From the NCBI RefSeq assembly GCF_016907495.1, contig NZ_JAFBCC010000001.1:3286001-3350000 (forward strand): a stretch of DNA of 64,000 nucleotides. Reading direction: 5' to 3'. Position 1 is the stretch's first letter; each line of letters begins with the position of its first letter. Shown here piece after piece: positions 36,314 to 44,925 of the stretch. Position numbers and translations under genes: made by a program. This DNA comes from Arthrobacter tumbae. Lineage in GTDB: Bacteria; Actinomycetota; Actinomycetes; Actinomycetales; Micrococcaceae. The notes beneath the pieces were generated by a model, which saw only the letters and a list, made by a program, of their open reading frames with translations, did not search any database and had not been told where the DNA came from.

Positions 36314-36637
36314 ATGCCAAACCCCCAGACGCCAGAGCGCCCGAAGCCCGGATCGGTTCAGGCCGAACAGCTGAAGGCCGTCCGCATCGCCATCAACGAG
36401 GTCGATGAGCAGATGGTCGGGCTGATCTCCCGGCGCGAACGGCTGGTCCGGAGGGCGGGCTCGCTCAAGGACGACGACGAGTCGGTACGCGCACCAGCAC
36501 GGGTCGAGCAGGTTATCTCGAACGTGCGTGGTTACGCCGAAAAGCTCGACGTGGATCCCGCTGTGGTTGAACGAACCTATCGGGCCATGATCGAGGCCTT
36601 CATCGAGTTTGAACTGAAGGTCCGGCGCACGTCCTGA
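36314..36637 (+). CDS. Chorismate mutase (AroQ type)
   Basis: 107 residues with the three-helix AroQ pattern: the N-terminal IAINEVDEQMVGLISRRERLVRRAGSLK, where Arg contacts chorismate, APARVEQVISNVRGYAEKL, and VVERTYRAMIEAFIEFEL. It converts chorismate to prephenate for Phe and Tyr synthesis. An unstructured Pro-rich N-terminus precedes the domain. No other aromatic pathway gene is adjacent. Confidence 0.9.
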   Translation: MPNPQTPERPKPGSVQAEQLKAVRIAINEVDEQMVGLISRRERLVRRAGSLKDDDESVRAPARVEQVISNVRGYAEKLDVDPAVVERTYRAMIEAFIEFELKVRRTS

Positions 36638-36861
36638 GCCCGGATCCGTTCGGAGATGTTCCTATAGACAAATCGCAACCAGAATTCTTCACTCGTGGGT
36701 CCACAGCCAGCATTGCAAGGAGTGGAGCGGGACGTGATGCTTCGGGGTCATCGTTGAAATTCAAAAGTGCCGTTTTGACCTGAACGCACTGTGTCCAATT
36801 TGAGTCGACCATTTGCTCTGGGGCATAGGAGCGGGGCAGCAGCGCGGGTTGGGGTGGAAGT

Positions 36862-38349
36862 ATGGCAGGCATGGATGCGGTCAATTTCGTCATGCTCATC
36901 GCCCCGCTCGTAACCTTGGTGGCTATTGGTGGTGTGCGTGTCGGTTCCCGGTTGGGCCTGCCGGCTCTGTTGCTGTTCCTCTTCTTCGGCATGGTGTTAG
37001 GGGAATCAGGGTTCGGCTTTCAATTCGACAACGCCACAATCGCCCAGGGCCTGGGATATGCGGCCTTGGTGCTGATTCTGGCCGAGGGTGGGTTGACCAC
37101 GAAGTGGGAGGACATCCGCCCAGCGATCGGTCTGGCCACAGTGCTGGCCACGCTCGGGGTGGTCATCACGATTGGATTGATGACTCTCATCGGCCACTAC
37201 GCACTGGGTTTTCCGCTGATCCTCGCGCTGCTCTTCGGTGCGGTCAACGCGGGTACCGACGCGGCCGCAGTTTTCTCCGTGTTGCGCGGTGTCCCGCTCC
37301 CCGGACGCTTACGCGCCGCCCTCGAGGGGGAATCGGGGCTCAATGACGCACCGACGGTACTGATTGTCACCGCGGCGACAGCCGTGGCAGTCGGTGAGCA
37401 ACCAGCCGGAGGTGTGGCCGGGCTGGCGGGGATGGTTGTGGTGCAGTTCGTTGGTGGCATCCTGCTCGGGGGGATCTTCGGGTTCCTCGGGGTATTTGTG
37501 CTGCGGCGGATCGCGTTGCCTGTGGCGGGTCTGTATCCGTTGGCAGCTCTGGCGTGGGCGGTGCTTTCCTATGGGGTGGCCACGCAGATCAGCGTCTCGG
37601 GATTCGCTGCCGTTTATATCTGCGCGGTGGTGTTAGGCAACGGTCGGTTACCGCACCGCCACGCCACACAGGCGTTCGCCGAAGGCACAGGGTGGGTGGC
37701 TCAGATCGGGTTGTTTGTTATGCTCGGCCTCCTAGCAAGCCCGGGCAGGATCACCTGGGAAACTGTGCTGACTGGTGTGGTCGCGGGGATGTTCCTGACA
37801 TTCGTGGTGCGCCCCATCGCGGTGGTCGCCTGCGCGACCTGGTTCCGGATTCCCTGGCGGGAGCAGGTGTTCTTGTCGTGGGCGGGGCTGCGTGGGGCGG
37901 TTCCGATCATCCTGGCAACCGTTCCTCTGGCTGCTCAGGCAGAGAGCGCTGCTGCTCTCTTCGACGTTGTGCTGGTGTTCGTGATCGTCTATACCGCACT
38001 CCAGGCCCCCTCCCTGCCTTGGGTGGCACGCCGGTTAGGTTTAGCGGGAACCAAAGCCAGCACAGCTGTGCAGATCGAACCGGCTCCAATGGACGAACAG
38101 CGAGCAGACCTGTTCAAGATCACCCTGACTGAAGAGTCCCGATTGACCGAAACACCGTTACAGTCACTGGAACTGCCAGCTGACACAGTCATTGCCCTGG
38201 TGCTCCGAGAGCAGAAGTGCTTCCCGCCGCAAGAGACAACCGTGCTGCGCCGTGGTGACCAACTACTCGTTGTCGCACCCAGTGAGCAGGAGGGCGAAAT
38301 CGAACGGTACTTCAGCGCCGTGCCGTCCCGCGAATCAGAGGCCAAGTAG
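36862..38349 (+). CDS. CPA1-type cation/proton antiporter (potassium/proton, CvrA/NhaP2-like) with RCK_C domain
   Basis: 495 residues. About 12-13 membrane helices carry the sodium/proton exchanger fold; NAGTDAAAVFSVLRG and EGESGLNDAPTVLI contain the ion-binding acidic residues. The last about 80 residues, after a linker, are a TrkA-C (RCK_C) domain (RADLFKITLTEESRLTETPLQSLELPADTVIALVLR) that senses ions or nucleotides. Seven leucines are encoded by TTA, a rare codon here. It begins a run of ion-transport and signalling genes up to the IS110 element. Potassium efflux is the usual role of this architecture. Confidence 0.92.
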   Translation: MAGMDAVNFVMLIAPLVTLVAIGGVRVGSRLGLPALLLFLFFGMVLGESGFGFQFDNATIAQGLGYAALVLILAEGGLTTKWEDIRPAIGLATVLATLGVVITIGLMTLIGHYALGFPLILALLFGAVNAGTDAAAVFSVLRGVPLPGRLRAALEGESGLNDAPTVLIVTAATAVAVGEQPAGGVAGLAGMVVVQFVGGILLGGIFGFLGVFVLRRIALPVAGLYPLAALAWAVLSYGVATQISVSGFAAVYICAVVLGNGRLPHRHATQAFAEGTGWVAQIGLFVMLGLLASPGRITWETVLTGVVAGMFLTFVVRPIAVVACATWFRIPWREQVFLSWAGLRGAVPIILATVPLAAQAESAAALFDVVLVFVIVYTALQAPSLPWVARRLGLAGTKASTAVQIEPAPMDEQRADLFKITLTEESRLTETPLQSLELPADTVIALVLREQKCFPPQETTVLRRGDQLLVVAPSEQEGEIERYFSAVPSRESEAK

Positions 38350-38526
38350 GCGCTCGTGTCAATGGACCGTGGCGCCTGTGAGTTCACGGTGAGTCTCGGC
38401 ATTTCTACAGCTTTGGTGGCCTGTGGCCTGGCGAAGACCCGCTCAGGATGGTCAAGCTGAACGAGGCCGCAACCATTCTCGGTAGGGTTGGTGTGCAACG
38501 GGACCGAATAGGGAGGGAGTCCTACC

Positions 38527-39402
38527 GTGGGCGTGGCGCTGACAATTCTGGGGGTGGTTGTCATTGCGGTAGGCCTCTATGACATGTTCCACATCTTGTT
38601 GCATCCCAGTGGCCGAGGCCCCCTCGGCAGCCGGGTACTGGCGGGAGTCTGGAGTGTTTCGAAGGCTAGTGGGCACCGTCTGGGCTCCGCGGTCGGGCCC
38701 GTGGCTATGATCGCCGTGATCCTTTTGTGGGTGCTGCTGCAGGGTTTGGGGTGGGCGCTGATTTACTATCCTCACGTTCCCGGTGGCTTCACATATTCCC
38801 CGGGCGTGGACCCTGCGGACTACCCCGACTTCTTCGAGGCGGTCTACATCTCCTTGACCACGTTGGCGACTCTGGGCTTCGGGGACGTTGTGCCTACCGA
38901 TCCCGGGATCCGACTGGCTGCCCCCGTGCAGGCCCTTACCGGCTTTGCGTTACTTACCGCCGCGCTGACCTGGTTCACGCAGATCTACCCGCCGATGTCA
39001 CGACGGCGGACGCTGGCGTTGAAACTGAAAGTCATGGCCGATACCGGCTATGTGGAAGAAACTGGACAGCTCAACGCTGCTGCGGCCACCCGGACTCTCA
39101 ACACCTTGGCCGCGGAAATAGACAAAGTACGCATCGACTTCACCCAGCACAGCGAAGGCTTTTACTTCCGCGAGCAGGACCCGGACATTGCCCTGGCCCG
39201 CCATCTGCCCTACGCGCTGCGGCTACGGGACGCGTCATCTGCGATACCAGCACCCGCCGTCCAAATCAGCGCCCAGAGGCTAGGTGAAGCCCTCGAACAA
39301 TTAGCCCAAAAGATTGATACGGGCCTCCTGCACACAGGCAAGGACACTGACCAAATCTTCGCCGCATACGCCGACGATCACAGGCAACCCGGCAAGTCCT
39401 AA
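38527..39402 (+). CDS. Potassium-channel family protein
   Basis: 291 residues. An N-terminal membrane part of about 3-4 helices contains the pore loop and selectivity filter TTLATLGFGDVVPTD, with GFG in place of the usual GYG, followed by the inner helix QALTGFALLTAALTWF. The C-terminal 120 residues are soluble and helical with no recognisable RCK domain. The start is GTG 38527. It follows the antiporter by 177 bp and probably acts with it in potassium or membrane-potential control. Confidence 0.85.
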   Translation: MGVALTILGVVVIAVGLYDMFHILLHPSGRGPLGSRVLAGVWSVSKASGHRLGSAVGPVAMIAVILLWVLLQGLGWALIYYPHVPGGFTYSPGVDPADYPDFFEAVYISLTTLATLGFGDVVPTDPGIRLAAPVQALTGFALLTAALTWFTQIYPPMSRRRTLALKLKVMADTGYVEETGQLNAAAATRTLNTLAAEIDKVRIDFTQHSEGFYFREQDPDIALARHLPYALRLRDASSAIPAPAVQISAQRLGEALEQLAQKIDTGLLHTGKDTDQIFAAYADDHRQPGKS

Positions 39403-39537
39403 GACTAAGGGGATCGGAACGTCCGGGCGTCCTTTGCTTATGTGCCTACTGTCCGCCACCTCAGCTGCCTGAATGCATCCGTCACATGGTGGACGCCAGT
39501 GGGGGCATGTTAATTCGACGGCTTACCTCCCTCCTGC

Positions 39538-39789
39538 TTATCTCTCCCAGCGATCATTGGCGACAAGGTAGGCCAGCACCATTCCCATGATTCCGAAGAG
39601 GACGGCGCCAATGCCAGCCCCTAGTGTCCCGTAGGCCCTGGGCAAATGGGTGGCGACCTTTTCTCCGATCCGGCTGACTGTTGTCCGGTGCGCCACGGCA
39701 ACACCGGATGAGGAATCCTGCCGGTGCCTGATGACGGCAAGACCCGCTGCGGCAATTAGGACCCCCGCGATGAACACGGGCCAGTACAT
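39538..39789 (-). CDS. Small two-helix membrane protein, unknown function
   Basis: 83 residues from ATG 39789, with AGGAG five bases before it. Two hydrophobic segments (YWPVFIAGVLIAAAGLAVIRH and GTLGAGIGAVLFGIMGMVLAYLVAN) are joined by a polar linker. An upstream ATG at 39870 would add 27 mostly charged residues. Unrecognised; it is on the opposite strand to the surrounding ion-transport genes. Confidence 0.6.
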   Translation of the reverse strand: MYWPVFIAGVLIAAAGLAVIRHRQDSSSGVAVAHRTTVSRIGEKVATHLPRAYGTLGAGIGAVLFGIMGMVLAYLVANDRWER

Positions 39790-40010
39790 CTCCACTCCTG
39801 CGGTCCTCCCATCCAAAAGTTCCCACCTGCGACGCGTATCCCGAGTGCTGGGCCGGGCGTTCTTCTCCATCCCACAATTTCACACAGACACGGGTCCACG
39901 GTGGGTTCGATGACCAGGAGCGATGAATGTGCCCTAGGGTGGACACTGTTCTGTGATCCCGGCGACACTGAAGGTCAAGATGCTGAAGGAGTATCACCGG
40001 GAAGGACTGG

Positions 40011-41492
40011 ATGGAGCACCTCAGTCGCTTCAGCGGCGAATTCCTCAAGGCGCTCAAGAACCTTGCGCCTATTGTGGCTGTCGTTGCGGTTTTTCAGCTG
40101 CTGGTATTCCGGTCCGTACCCGATGCGCCGTGGGAGTTGGTGGCGGGCCTCCTGATCGTGGCTGTGGGTATCGCGCTGTTTTTGTACGGCTTGGATCTGA
40201 GTATCTTCCCCGTGGGCAAAAACCTGGCCAATCAATTCGTCCGACGCGGGGCTTTGGGACTGTTGCTGCCTTTCGGGTTCACCATCGGATTCGCGGCGTC
40301 CATCGCGGAGCCGGCGGTGATTGCCGTCGCCGAGCAGGCCCAGCTGGTCAGCGAAGGACGCATCGACGCGCTGGTCCTACGTGTGGTCATCGCCGTATCT
40401 GTGGGCCTGGTTCTGGTTCTGGGTGTCCTGCGAGTGCTGCGCGGCTGGGCCGTACACAAGCTGTTGATCGGTGGGTATGCGGTTGCTTTGGGGCTCACCT
40501 ACATTGCCCCGGCAGAGGTCATTGGGCTGGCTTACGATTCCGGTGGTGTCACGACCAACATCGTGAGTGTTCCCCTGATCGCCGCGATAGGACTTGGTTT
40601 GGCGAATTCGATCCGGGGCCGCAGCCAGCTCGCGGATGGTTTCGGGTTGGTGGCGCTGTGCGTGATGGTGCCCGTGATCGGTGTGCAGCTCTATGGGACG
40701 TGGGTCTATTCGTTTGGCCAGGCGGGGGAGGTTCCACAGCCTGCCTCCGGAGATGTGGGAGCGGATGGGGTGATGGGCATAATCCTGGGGTTGGCGGAAA
40801 TGGTTCGGGACGTCCTGCCAATCGTGGGGGTGGTCCTGTTCTTCCAGTACGTCGCACTCCGGCGTAGGCTCGCCCATCCGTGGCGCGTGGTGGTCGGCTT
40901 CGTCATGGTCCTGGTCGGCCTTTACGCCTTCGTGGTGGGCCTCAGGCTCGGCCTGTTCCCTCTTGGCACTCTCATGGCCGAACAACTGATCGAACAAGGG
41001 GACCCGGCGCTGATCCTTCTCTTCGCCGTACTTATCGGCTTTGCGGTGACCATGGCCGAACCAGCCCTGGTAGCCATCGGTGAACAGGCTCAGGACGCCT
41101 CTCCCGGCAGGATCAGAGCGGGCGCGGTTCGCACCATCGTCGCTCTGGGAGTCGGGCTCGGGATTGGTTTCGGGGTCTACCGGATCTTGGTGGGCGGACC
41201 GTTCCACTACTTCATCATGGCCGCTTACGCCGTCGCGATCGTGATGATGTTCCTGGCCCCGAAATACATCACCGCGCTGGCCTTCGACCTTGGCGGGGTG
41301 ACGACTTCCGAGGTGACAGTGCCGTTGGTGACCGCGCTCGGCATTGGGTTGGCGACAGCCGTAGAGGGAAGGGACGTGTTGATCGATGGCTTTGGTCTGA
41401 TAGCTTTCGCTTCCATCTTCCCTGTCATAGCTATCCTGGTGTATGCCATGGTGATGGATAGACTTCCGCGTCCGAGGAGCGCACCGGCATGA
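40011..41492 (+). CDS. Duplicated DUF1538 integral membrane protein, possible PII-regulated transporter
   Basis: 493 residues, strongly hydrophobic, with two homologous halves. Each half repeats FxxGLxLxxFPxG, then (T)IGFAxxxAEPAxxAxxEQAQ, then GGVTTxxVxVPLxxAxGxGLA, so each is one DUF1538 unit and the fold is probably an inverted or tandem pseudo-repeat as in transporters. The AEPA...EQAQ segments could line a substrate site. The stop overlaps the next gene, a PII-like protein (ATGA), indicating a functional pair. The substrate is unknown; an ion is plausible from context. Confidence 0.85.
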   Translation: MEHLSRFSGEFLKALKNLAPIVAVVAVFQLLVFRSVPDAPWELVAGLLIVAVGIALFLYGLDLSIFPVGKNLANQFVRRGALGLLLPFGFTIGFAASIAEPAVIAVAEQAQLVSEGRIDALVLRVVIAVSVGLVLVLGVLRVLRGWAVHKLLIGGYAVALGLTYIAPAEVIGLAYDSGGVTTNIVSVPLIAAIGLGLANSIRGRSQLADGFGLVALCVMVPVIGVQLYGTWVYSFGQAGEVPQPASGDVGADGVMGIILGLAEMVRDVLPIVGVVLFFQYVALRRRLAHPWRVVVGFVMVLVGLYAFVVGLRLGLFPLGTLMAEQLIEQGDPALILLFAVLIGFAVTMAEPALVAIGEQAQDASPGRIRAGAVRTIVALGVGLGIGFGVYRILVGGPFHYFIMAAYAVAIVMMFLAPKYITALAFDLGGVTTSEVTVPLVTALGIGLATAVEGRDVLIDGFGLIAFASIFPVIAILVYAMVMDRLPRPRSAPA

Positions 41493-41839
41493 AATTCACC
41501 GCAATCATTGTGATCGCCCCCGATGACCTTGAAGACAAGGTCATTCAGCACGCTCAACGCTCCGGTGCCACGGGTGTGACGATCCTGCCGGGCAAGGGCA
41601 TCGGAGGCCAAGCCCGGAAAACGTTCTTCGGGCTGACCTTCGAAGGAACCCAGTCCGTGCTGCTCATGGTCGTCGGGTCACACCTGACAGCGCCGATCCT
41701 GAAGGACCTACACCAGGTGTTGGTCAAAGGCACCTACTCGCGCGGTCTGGCGTTCGCGATCCCGATCGAGCATCTTACCGGGATCGATATGAGCCAGGTC
41801 GTCAGATTCGAAGAGCACAGGCGCCGGAACGAAACCTGA
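41489..41839 (+). CDS. PII-like signalling protein paired with the DUF1538 protein
   Basis: 116 residues with the ferredoxin-like PII fold: an opening MKFTAIIVIAPDDLEDKVIQHAQRSGATGVTIL, a glycine-rich loop GKGIGGQARKTFFGLTFEGTQ where PII proteins have the T-loop, then VLLMVVGSHLTAPILKDLHQVL and the closing FAIPIEHLTGI. The uridylylation Tyr of classical GlnB is not present. It likely binds a nucleotide and gates the membrane partner, as SbtB does for SbtA and GlnK for AmtB. This is an inference from coupling. Confidence 0.85.
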   Translation: MKFTAIIVIAPDDLEDKVIQHAQRSGATGVTILPGKGIGGQARKTFFGLTFEGTQSVLLMVVGSHLTAPILKDLHQVLVKGTYSRGLAFAIPIEHLTGIDMSQVVRFEEHRRRNET

Positions 41840-41873
41840 TCCGGATCCGGAGACCCCGTTACGAGGAGGAAGA

Positions 41874-42263
41874 ATGCTCACCGTCAGAGACGTCATGGTG
41901 CCCCAGGTCGTCACCATCTCCCCCTACAGCACCCTGCGCGAAGCGCTGTCCACGATGAAGGACCGCCAGGTGAAAAGCCTCGTCGTCGACCGGCAACACG
42001 CCCATGACGCCTACGGCATGCTCAGCTACCGGGAGCTCCTGGACACCGTCGTCGCCCAGGAAGGCGATATAGATTTGCTGAACGTCTACGACGCCGCGAC
42101 CATACCCGTGATCACCGTCAACGAGGACCTGTCCGTACGCCAGGCAGCCACCTTGATGAGCCGCTACCACCTCAGCAGGCTGGTAGTAGTAGAGGGCAAC
42201 GAACTCATAGGGCTGCTGGCCATGAATGACATCCTCGCCCGCCTCATGGAGGATCTCATTTGA
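41874..42263 (+). CDS. CBS-domain pair protein
   Basis: 129 residues made of two CBS domains and nothing else: VRDVMVPQVVTISPYSTLREALSTMKDRQVKSLVVVD-like first repeat and YDAATIPVITVNEDLSVRQAATLMSRYHLSRLVVVEGNELIGLLAMNDILARL as the second. CBS pairs bind adenine nucleotides. It follows the PII-like gene by 34 bp in the same direction, so a second nucleotide sensor in the operon is likely. The partner protein is unknown. Confidence 0.9.
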   Translation: MLTVRDVMVPQVVTISPYSTLREALSTMKDRQVKSLVVDRQHAHDAYGMLSYRELLDTVVAQEGDIDLLNVYDAATIPVITVNEDLSVRQAATLMSRYHLSRLVVVEGNELIGLLAMNDILARLMEDLI

Positions 42264-42266
42264 GCA

Positions 42267-43160
42267 TCACGGGCCCGGTACAACCAGTACGTCCGCTTCG
42301 GATAAAGCCAGCACCTGCTTCGTCACGCTTCCCAGGAAGACGCGCTCTAGCAGGGGGGCTTCCCCGTGGTGCCCCATGACGATCAAATCGCAATAACGGG
42401 TTCGTTCCTGTTCCAGAATTTGCTCAAGGGCCGTGCCGTGGCAGGCCAAAAGCCGGACCGCGCGCGGGGCCAAGCCAGCGGCCTCAGAGAGCTCGTACAG
42501 ATCCTCAAACACCTCGTTCCGTGCGGCATTCAGGAACGGTGCAAGTTCTTCCTCAACGACCCGCCCAGCTTTCAACTTCCCCTCGAAAGGGACGCCGTAG
42601 GCGTGCATGAGGATGATGCCGGCTGCAGGGGCGACCGTACGGGCAAGCATCAACGCAGGTAGGGAATACTCGGAGAAATCGACCGGGACCAGGACATTTC
42701 GGTACCGCTCCCGCGGCTCCTGCTTTACGACCAGCACAGCGTGGGCACTGCTTTCGACCATCCGGGCCGCCGTCGAACCCAGGATCGGATGGGCAAAGGT
42801 GTTGGTCCCGTGAACGCCGAGGACCACCAGGTCAGCGGACACATCGGCGGCGCGCTCCTCGATCTTCAGGAAGGCTGGACCGGCCTCGACATGCACGCCG
42901 ACTCGGACACCGTGGAGTTCGCTCAAGCCACCGCCCAGGAGCGTAATCTCCTCGCGTCTGTCGTCGGTGGCCGGCTGCTTCAACCTGTTCGGGATCCCCG
43001 GAACCAGCCGCCGCAACCTGTCCAGGTCTGAAACATTGACAGTGTGGAATAACTCAAGCACCGCACCGGCATCCCTGCAGAGCAGAGCCGCGCGCTCCAC
43101 CGAAGACACCGCGGCCGGGGAAAAATCCGTGGCTGCAAGGACCGTGTGCACGTGGCTCAC
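42267..43160 (-). CDS. Tandem universal stress protein
   Basis: 297 residues with two USP domains, about 1-145 and 155-297. The nucleotide-binding G-2x-G-9x-G(S/T) pattern shows in the second domain as VMGHHGEAPLLERVFLGSVTKQVLALSEADVLVV and in the first as VLGVHGTNTFAHPILGSTAARMVESSAHAVLVV. It converges on the CBS gene with a 3-bp gap. Such proteins bind ATP and accompany stress and ion-transport genes; the specific role is unknown. Confidence 0.92.
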   Translation of the reverse strand: MSHVHTVLAATDFSPAAVSSVERAALLCRDAGAVLELFHTVNVSDLDRLRRLVPGIPNRLKQPATDDRREEITLLGGGLSELHGVRVGVHVEAGPAFLKIEERAADVSADLVVLGVHGTNTFAHPILGSTAARMVESSAHAVLVVKQEPRERYRNVLVPVDFSEYSLPALMLARTVAPAAGIILMHAYGVPFEGKLKAGRVVEEELAPFLNAARNEVFEDLYELSEAAGLAPRAVRLLACHGTALEQILEQERTRYCDLIVMGHHGEAPLLERVFLGSVTKQVLALSEADVLVVPGP

Positions 43161-43438
43161 ACCGTCTCCTCACTGCCGATGACCCGCCGGGCTTTCCAAA
43201 CGAACAGGGAATCGAAGACTGGCGCAGCTGGTACTCGTGCGGGGTGTGCGTTCTGATCCATTGGTGCCGTCCTTGGGCTGCCCCGGCAAGAATTACTGCC
43301 GACCAGACTTCCCGCACACCTAGGACCAGTTTACGTTGCGGCCCCGAATTGGTGGCAGACCCGGTCGACGGTTCACACCGGCACATACTCCATACACTGC
43401 AACCAAAAGACCCCACCGATTCGCACCACGATCTTCTT
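43161..43438. other. Region between USP gene and IS110 transposase gene
   Basis: 278 bp containing the upstream region of the USP gene (which reads leftward from 43160) and presumably the 3' end of the IS110 element. No terminal inverted repeat is expected for this family, and the exact junction could not be placed. No gene seen. Confidence 0.4.
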
Positions 43439-44515
43439 TCACCTCAAGCGAAGTAGATCCTTTTTCAGCGGATAGTAAAGCTCGCGGGTGACAAAGCGCT
43501 TGAGGCTACGAATAGCATCAGCTGAAGAGTGTCCTTGAGTTCGTTTGCGGTCGCGGTAGGCCTGGGATCTGGGGTCGTAGCGGAGCCGGCAGATGGTGAC
43601 GAGGTAGATAGCCCTGTTAGCTCGGCGATTTCCGCCGCGGTGCAGGCGCATGCGGTGGGTTTTTCCGGACGAGACAGGGATGGGCGCGACGCCGCATAGC
43701 CGGGCGAATGCCGCCTCGCTGGGGAACCGTTCGATGTTTTGCCCTGCGGTAATCAGCAGTTGCGCCACGGTGATGGGCCCGACCTGAGGCAGGGCGATCG
43801 TGGTCGGTGCGACCGCTTCAACGAGCTTGGTGATGTGTTTTTCCGTGGCATTGATCTCTGCGGTGAGGTTGAAGATTCGCCGTCCCAGTTCCCGGAGTAC
43901 GTATTTCACTGCGTGCTCGGGTTCATCCAGCCGGCTCATATCCGGACGCAGGGCGCGTGCCTGCGTTGCCTTCCCTTCGAGTGTCTTGGCATCGAAGCGT
44001 TCTCGCATTCCGGTGGGTGCTGTAACGAGGACATCACGCAGCTGCACAAGCGCAGCAGCACGAGACTTCACAGCCGAGTCGCGCAGGAGGTGCAGGTTAC
44101 GGATTGCTTCAACGGCGCCGGTGGTGTCTTTGGCCGGGGAGGAGCATTCGCCTGACATGACTTTCCGTGCAGCCGCTTCAGCGTCGATAGCGTCATTCTT
44201 GCCTGAGCGGCTGCGAGTGAGGCGGTGACCACGGTTTACTTCGACGACCTCTATGCCGGCCGCCAGGAGATGTCGGGTGAGACCCGCGCCGTAGGAGCCA
44301 GTGCATTCCACGCCAGCGGCATTGATGATGCCAAAGCTGGCGGCCCAATCCAGCAGCTCCTGGTAGCCGGCGATATCTGTCGTGAACTGCCGATCGCCGA
44401 GTAACAAGCCGTGCTGATCCAGGACTGCGGCGTGGTGCAGCTGCGAGTGGGTGTCCACGCCTATCGTGACCGTCGATATCGGCTGGGTAGTCGTTGCAGT
44501 CGTTGCAAGTGTCAT
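43439..44515 (-). CDS. IS110-family DEDD transposase
   Basis: 358 residues, full length and intact. The N-terminal RuvC-like domain has the Asp in TIGVDTHSQLHHAAVLD, the Glu in AGVECTGSYGAGL and the Asp pair in GKNDAIDAEAAARKVM. The C-terminal transposase_20 domain (LPQVGPITVAQLLITAG...FARLCGVAPIPVSSGKTHRMRLHRGGNRRANRAIY) holds the conserved Ser near PVSSGK. In this family the transposase works with a bridge RNA that pairs with donor and target DNA. ATG 44515 is chosen; an upstream extension would read through the structured region. Confidence 0.94.
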   Translation of the reverse strand: MTLATTATTTQPISTVTIGVDTHSQLHHAAVLDQHGLLLGDRQFTTDIAGYQELLDWAASFGIINAAGVECTGSYGAGLTRHLLAAGIEVVEVNRGHRLTRSRSGKNDAIDAEAAARKVMSGECSSPAKDTTGAVEAIRNLHLLRDSAVKSRAAALVQLRDVLVTAPTGMRERFDAKTLEGKATQARALRPDMSRLDEPEHAVKYVLRELGRRIFNLTAEINATEKHITKLVEAVAPTTIALPQVGPITVAQLLITAGQNIERFPSEAAFARLCGVAPIPVSSGKTHRMRLHRGGNRRANRAIYLVTICRLRYDPRSQAYRDRKRTQGHSSADAIRSLKRFVTRELYYPLKKDLLRLR

Positions 44516-44925
44516 GCGTACTCGTTCCTGTCGATGAGAGGCGATGGCGAGCACGGGTGACCGGGCCGGGCGGACAAAGCACTGAAGAGCCTGAGTTCGC
44601 CACGTTCCTATCAAGTCACATCCCGTCCGGCCCGGTCGCCATAGGTGGGTGGCAGGGAGGCGAGCCGACACGTCTCCTCATAGACCAGCAGGCACCGGAA
44701 GGTGCCAGCCGTCACGCAGCGGGTAAGTCAGGAACCCCTCCCCTGCCACCTATCACCCATCTTTCCTCAGTGCGCAGCGGGCAAGCGCTGGTTGGTTGGC
44801 CGCGCACGCAACGGATACCATCGAAACACCGCCGCGGGAGTGTTGGGCCTGGGTTGGCCAACATCCGCGGGTACGGTTGATCGATCAGTATCCGGCCAGT
44901 TCGCCCTTATCAAGAGGAGACCTTA
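44516..44925. other. Region between IS110 transposase and thrS
   Basis: 410 bp. The left part (to about 44755) is the highly structured IS110 end, listed separately as a bridge-RNA candidate. The right part (about 44760-44925) must hold the thrS promoter and contains the AGAGGAGA Shine-Dalgarno at its end. No T-box features were recognised and no gene is seen. Confidence 0.5.
44556..44753 (-). ncRNA. Candidate IS110 bridge RNA
   Basis: Upstream of the transposase start are two large stem-loops. Stem A: 44556-44573 pairs with 44623-44640 over 18 bp, including two G-U wobbles (core CCGGGCCGG/CCGGCCCGG), around a 49-nt loop. Stem B: ATAGGTGG (44641-44648) pairs with CCACCTAT (44746-44753) and continues as CAGGG/CCCTG, around a loop of about 80 nt that contains a perfect GGCACC-GGAA-GGTGCC hairpin (44691-44706). 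Two looped stems in the noncoding 5' end, in transposase orientation, match the known layout of bridge RNAs. Confidence 0.5.

Larger units (their letters stand above)
43400..44760 (-). mobile_element. IS110-family insertion sequence (ends approximate)
   Basis: The element consists of one DEDD transposase gene plus a long structured noncoding stretch before the transposase start. IS110 elements lack terminal inverted repeats and usually make no target duplication, so both ends given here are estimates. It sits between the ion/stress gene run and thrS. Confidence 0.65.

Noticed and set aside
44760..44925. T-box or other riboswitch controlling thrS
   Set aside because: No T-box sequence (TGGNACC-type) or specifier-loop structure was found; T-boxes in actinobacteria mainly precede ileS.
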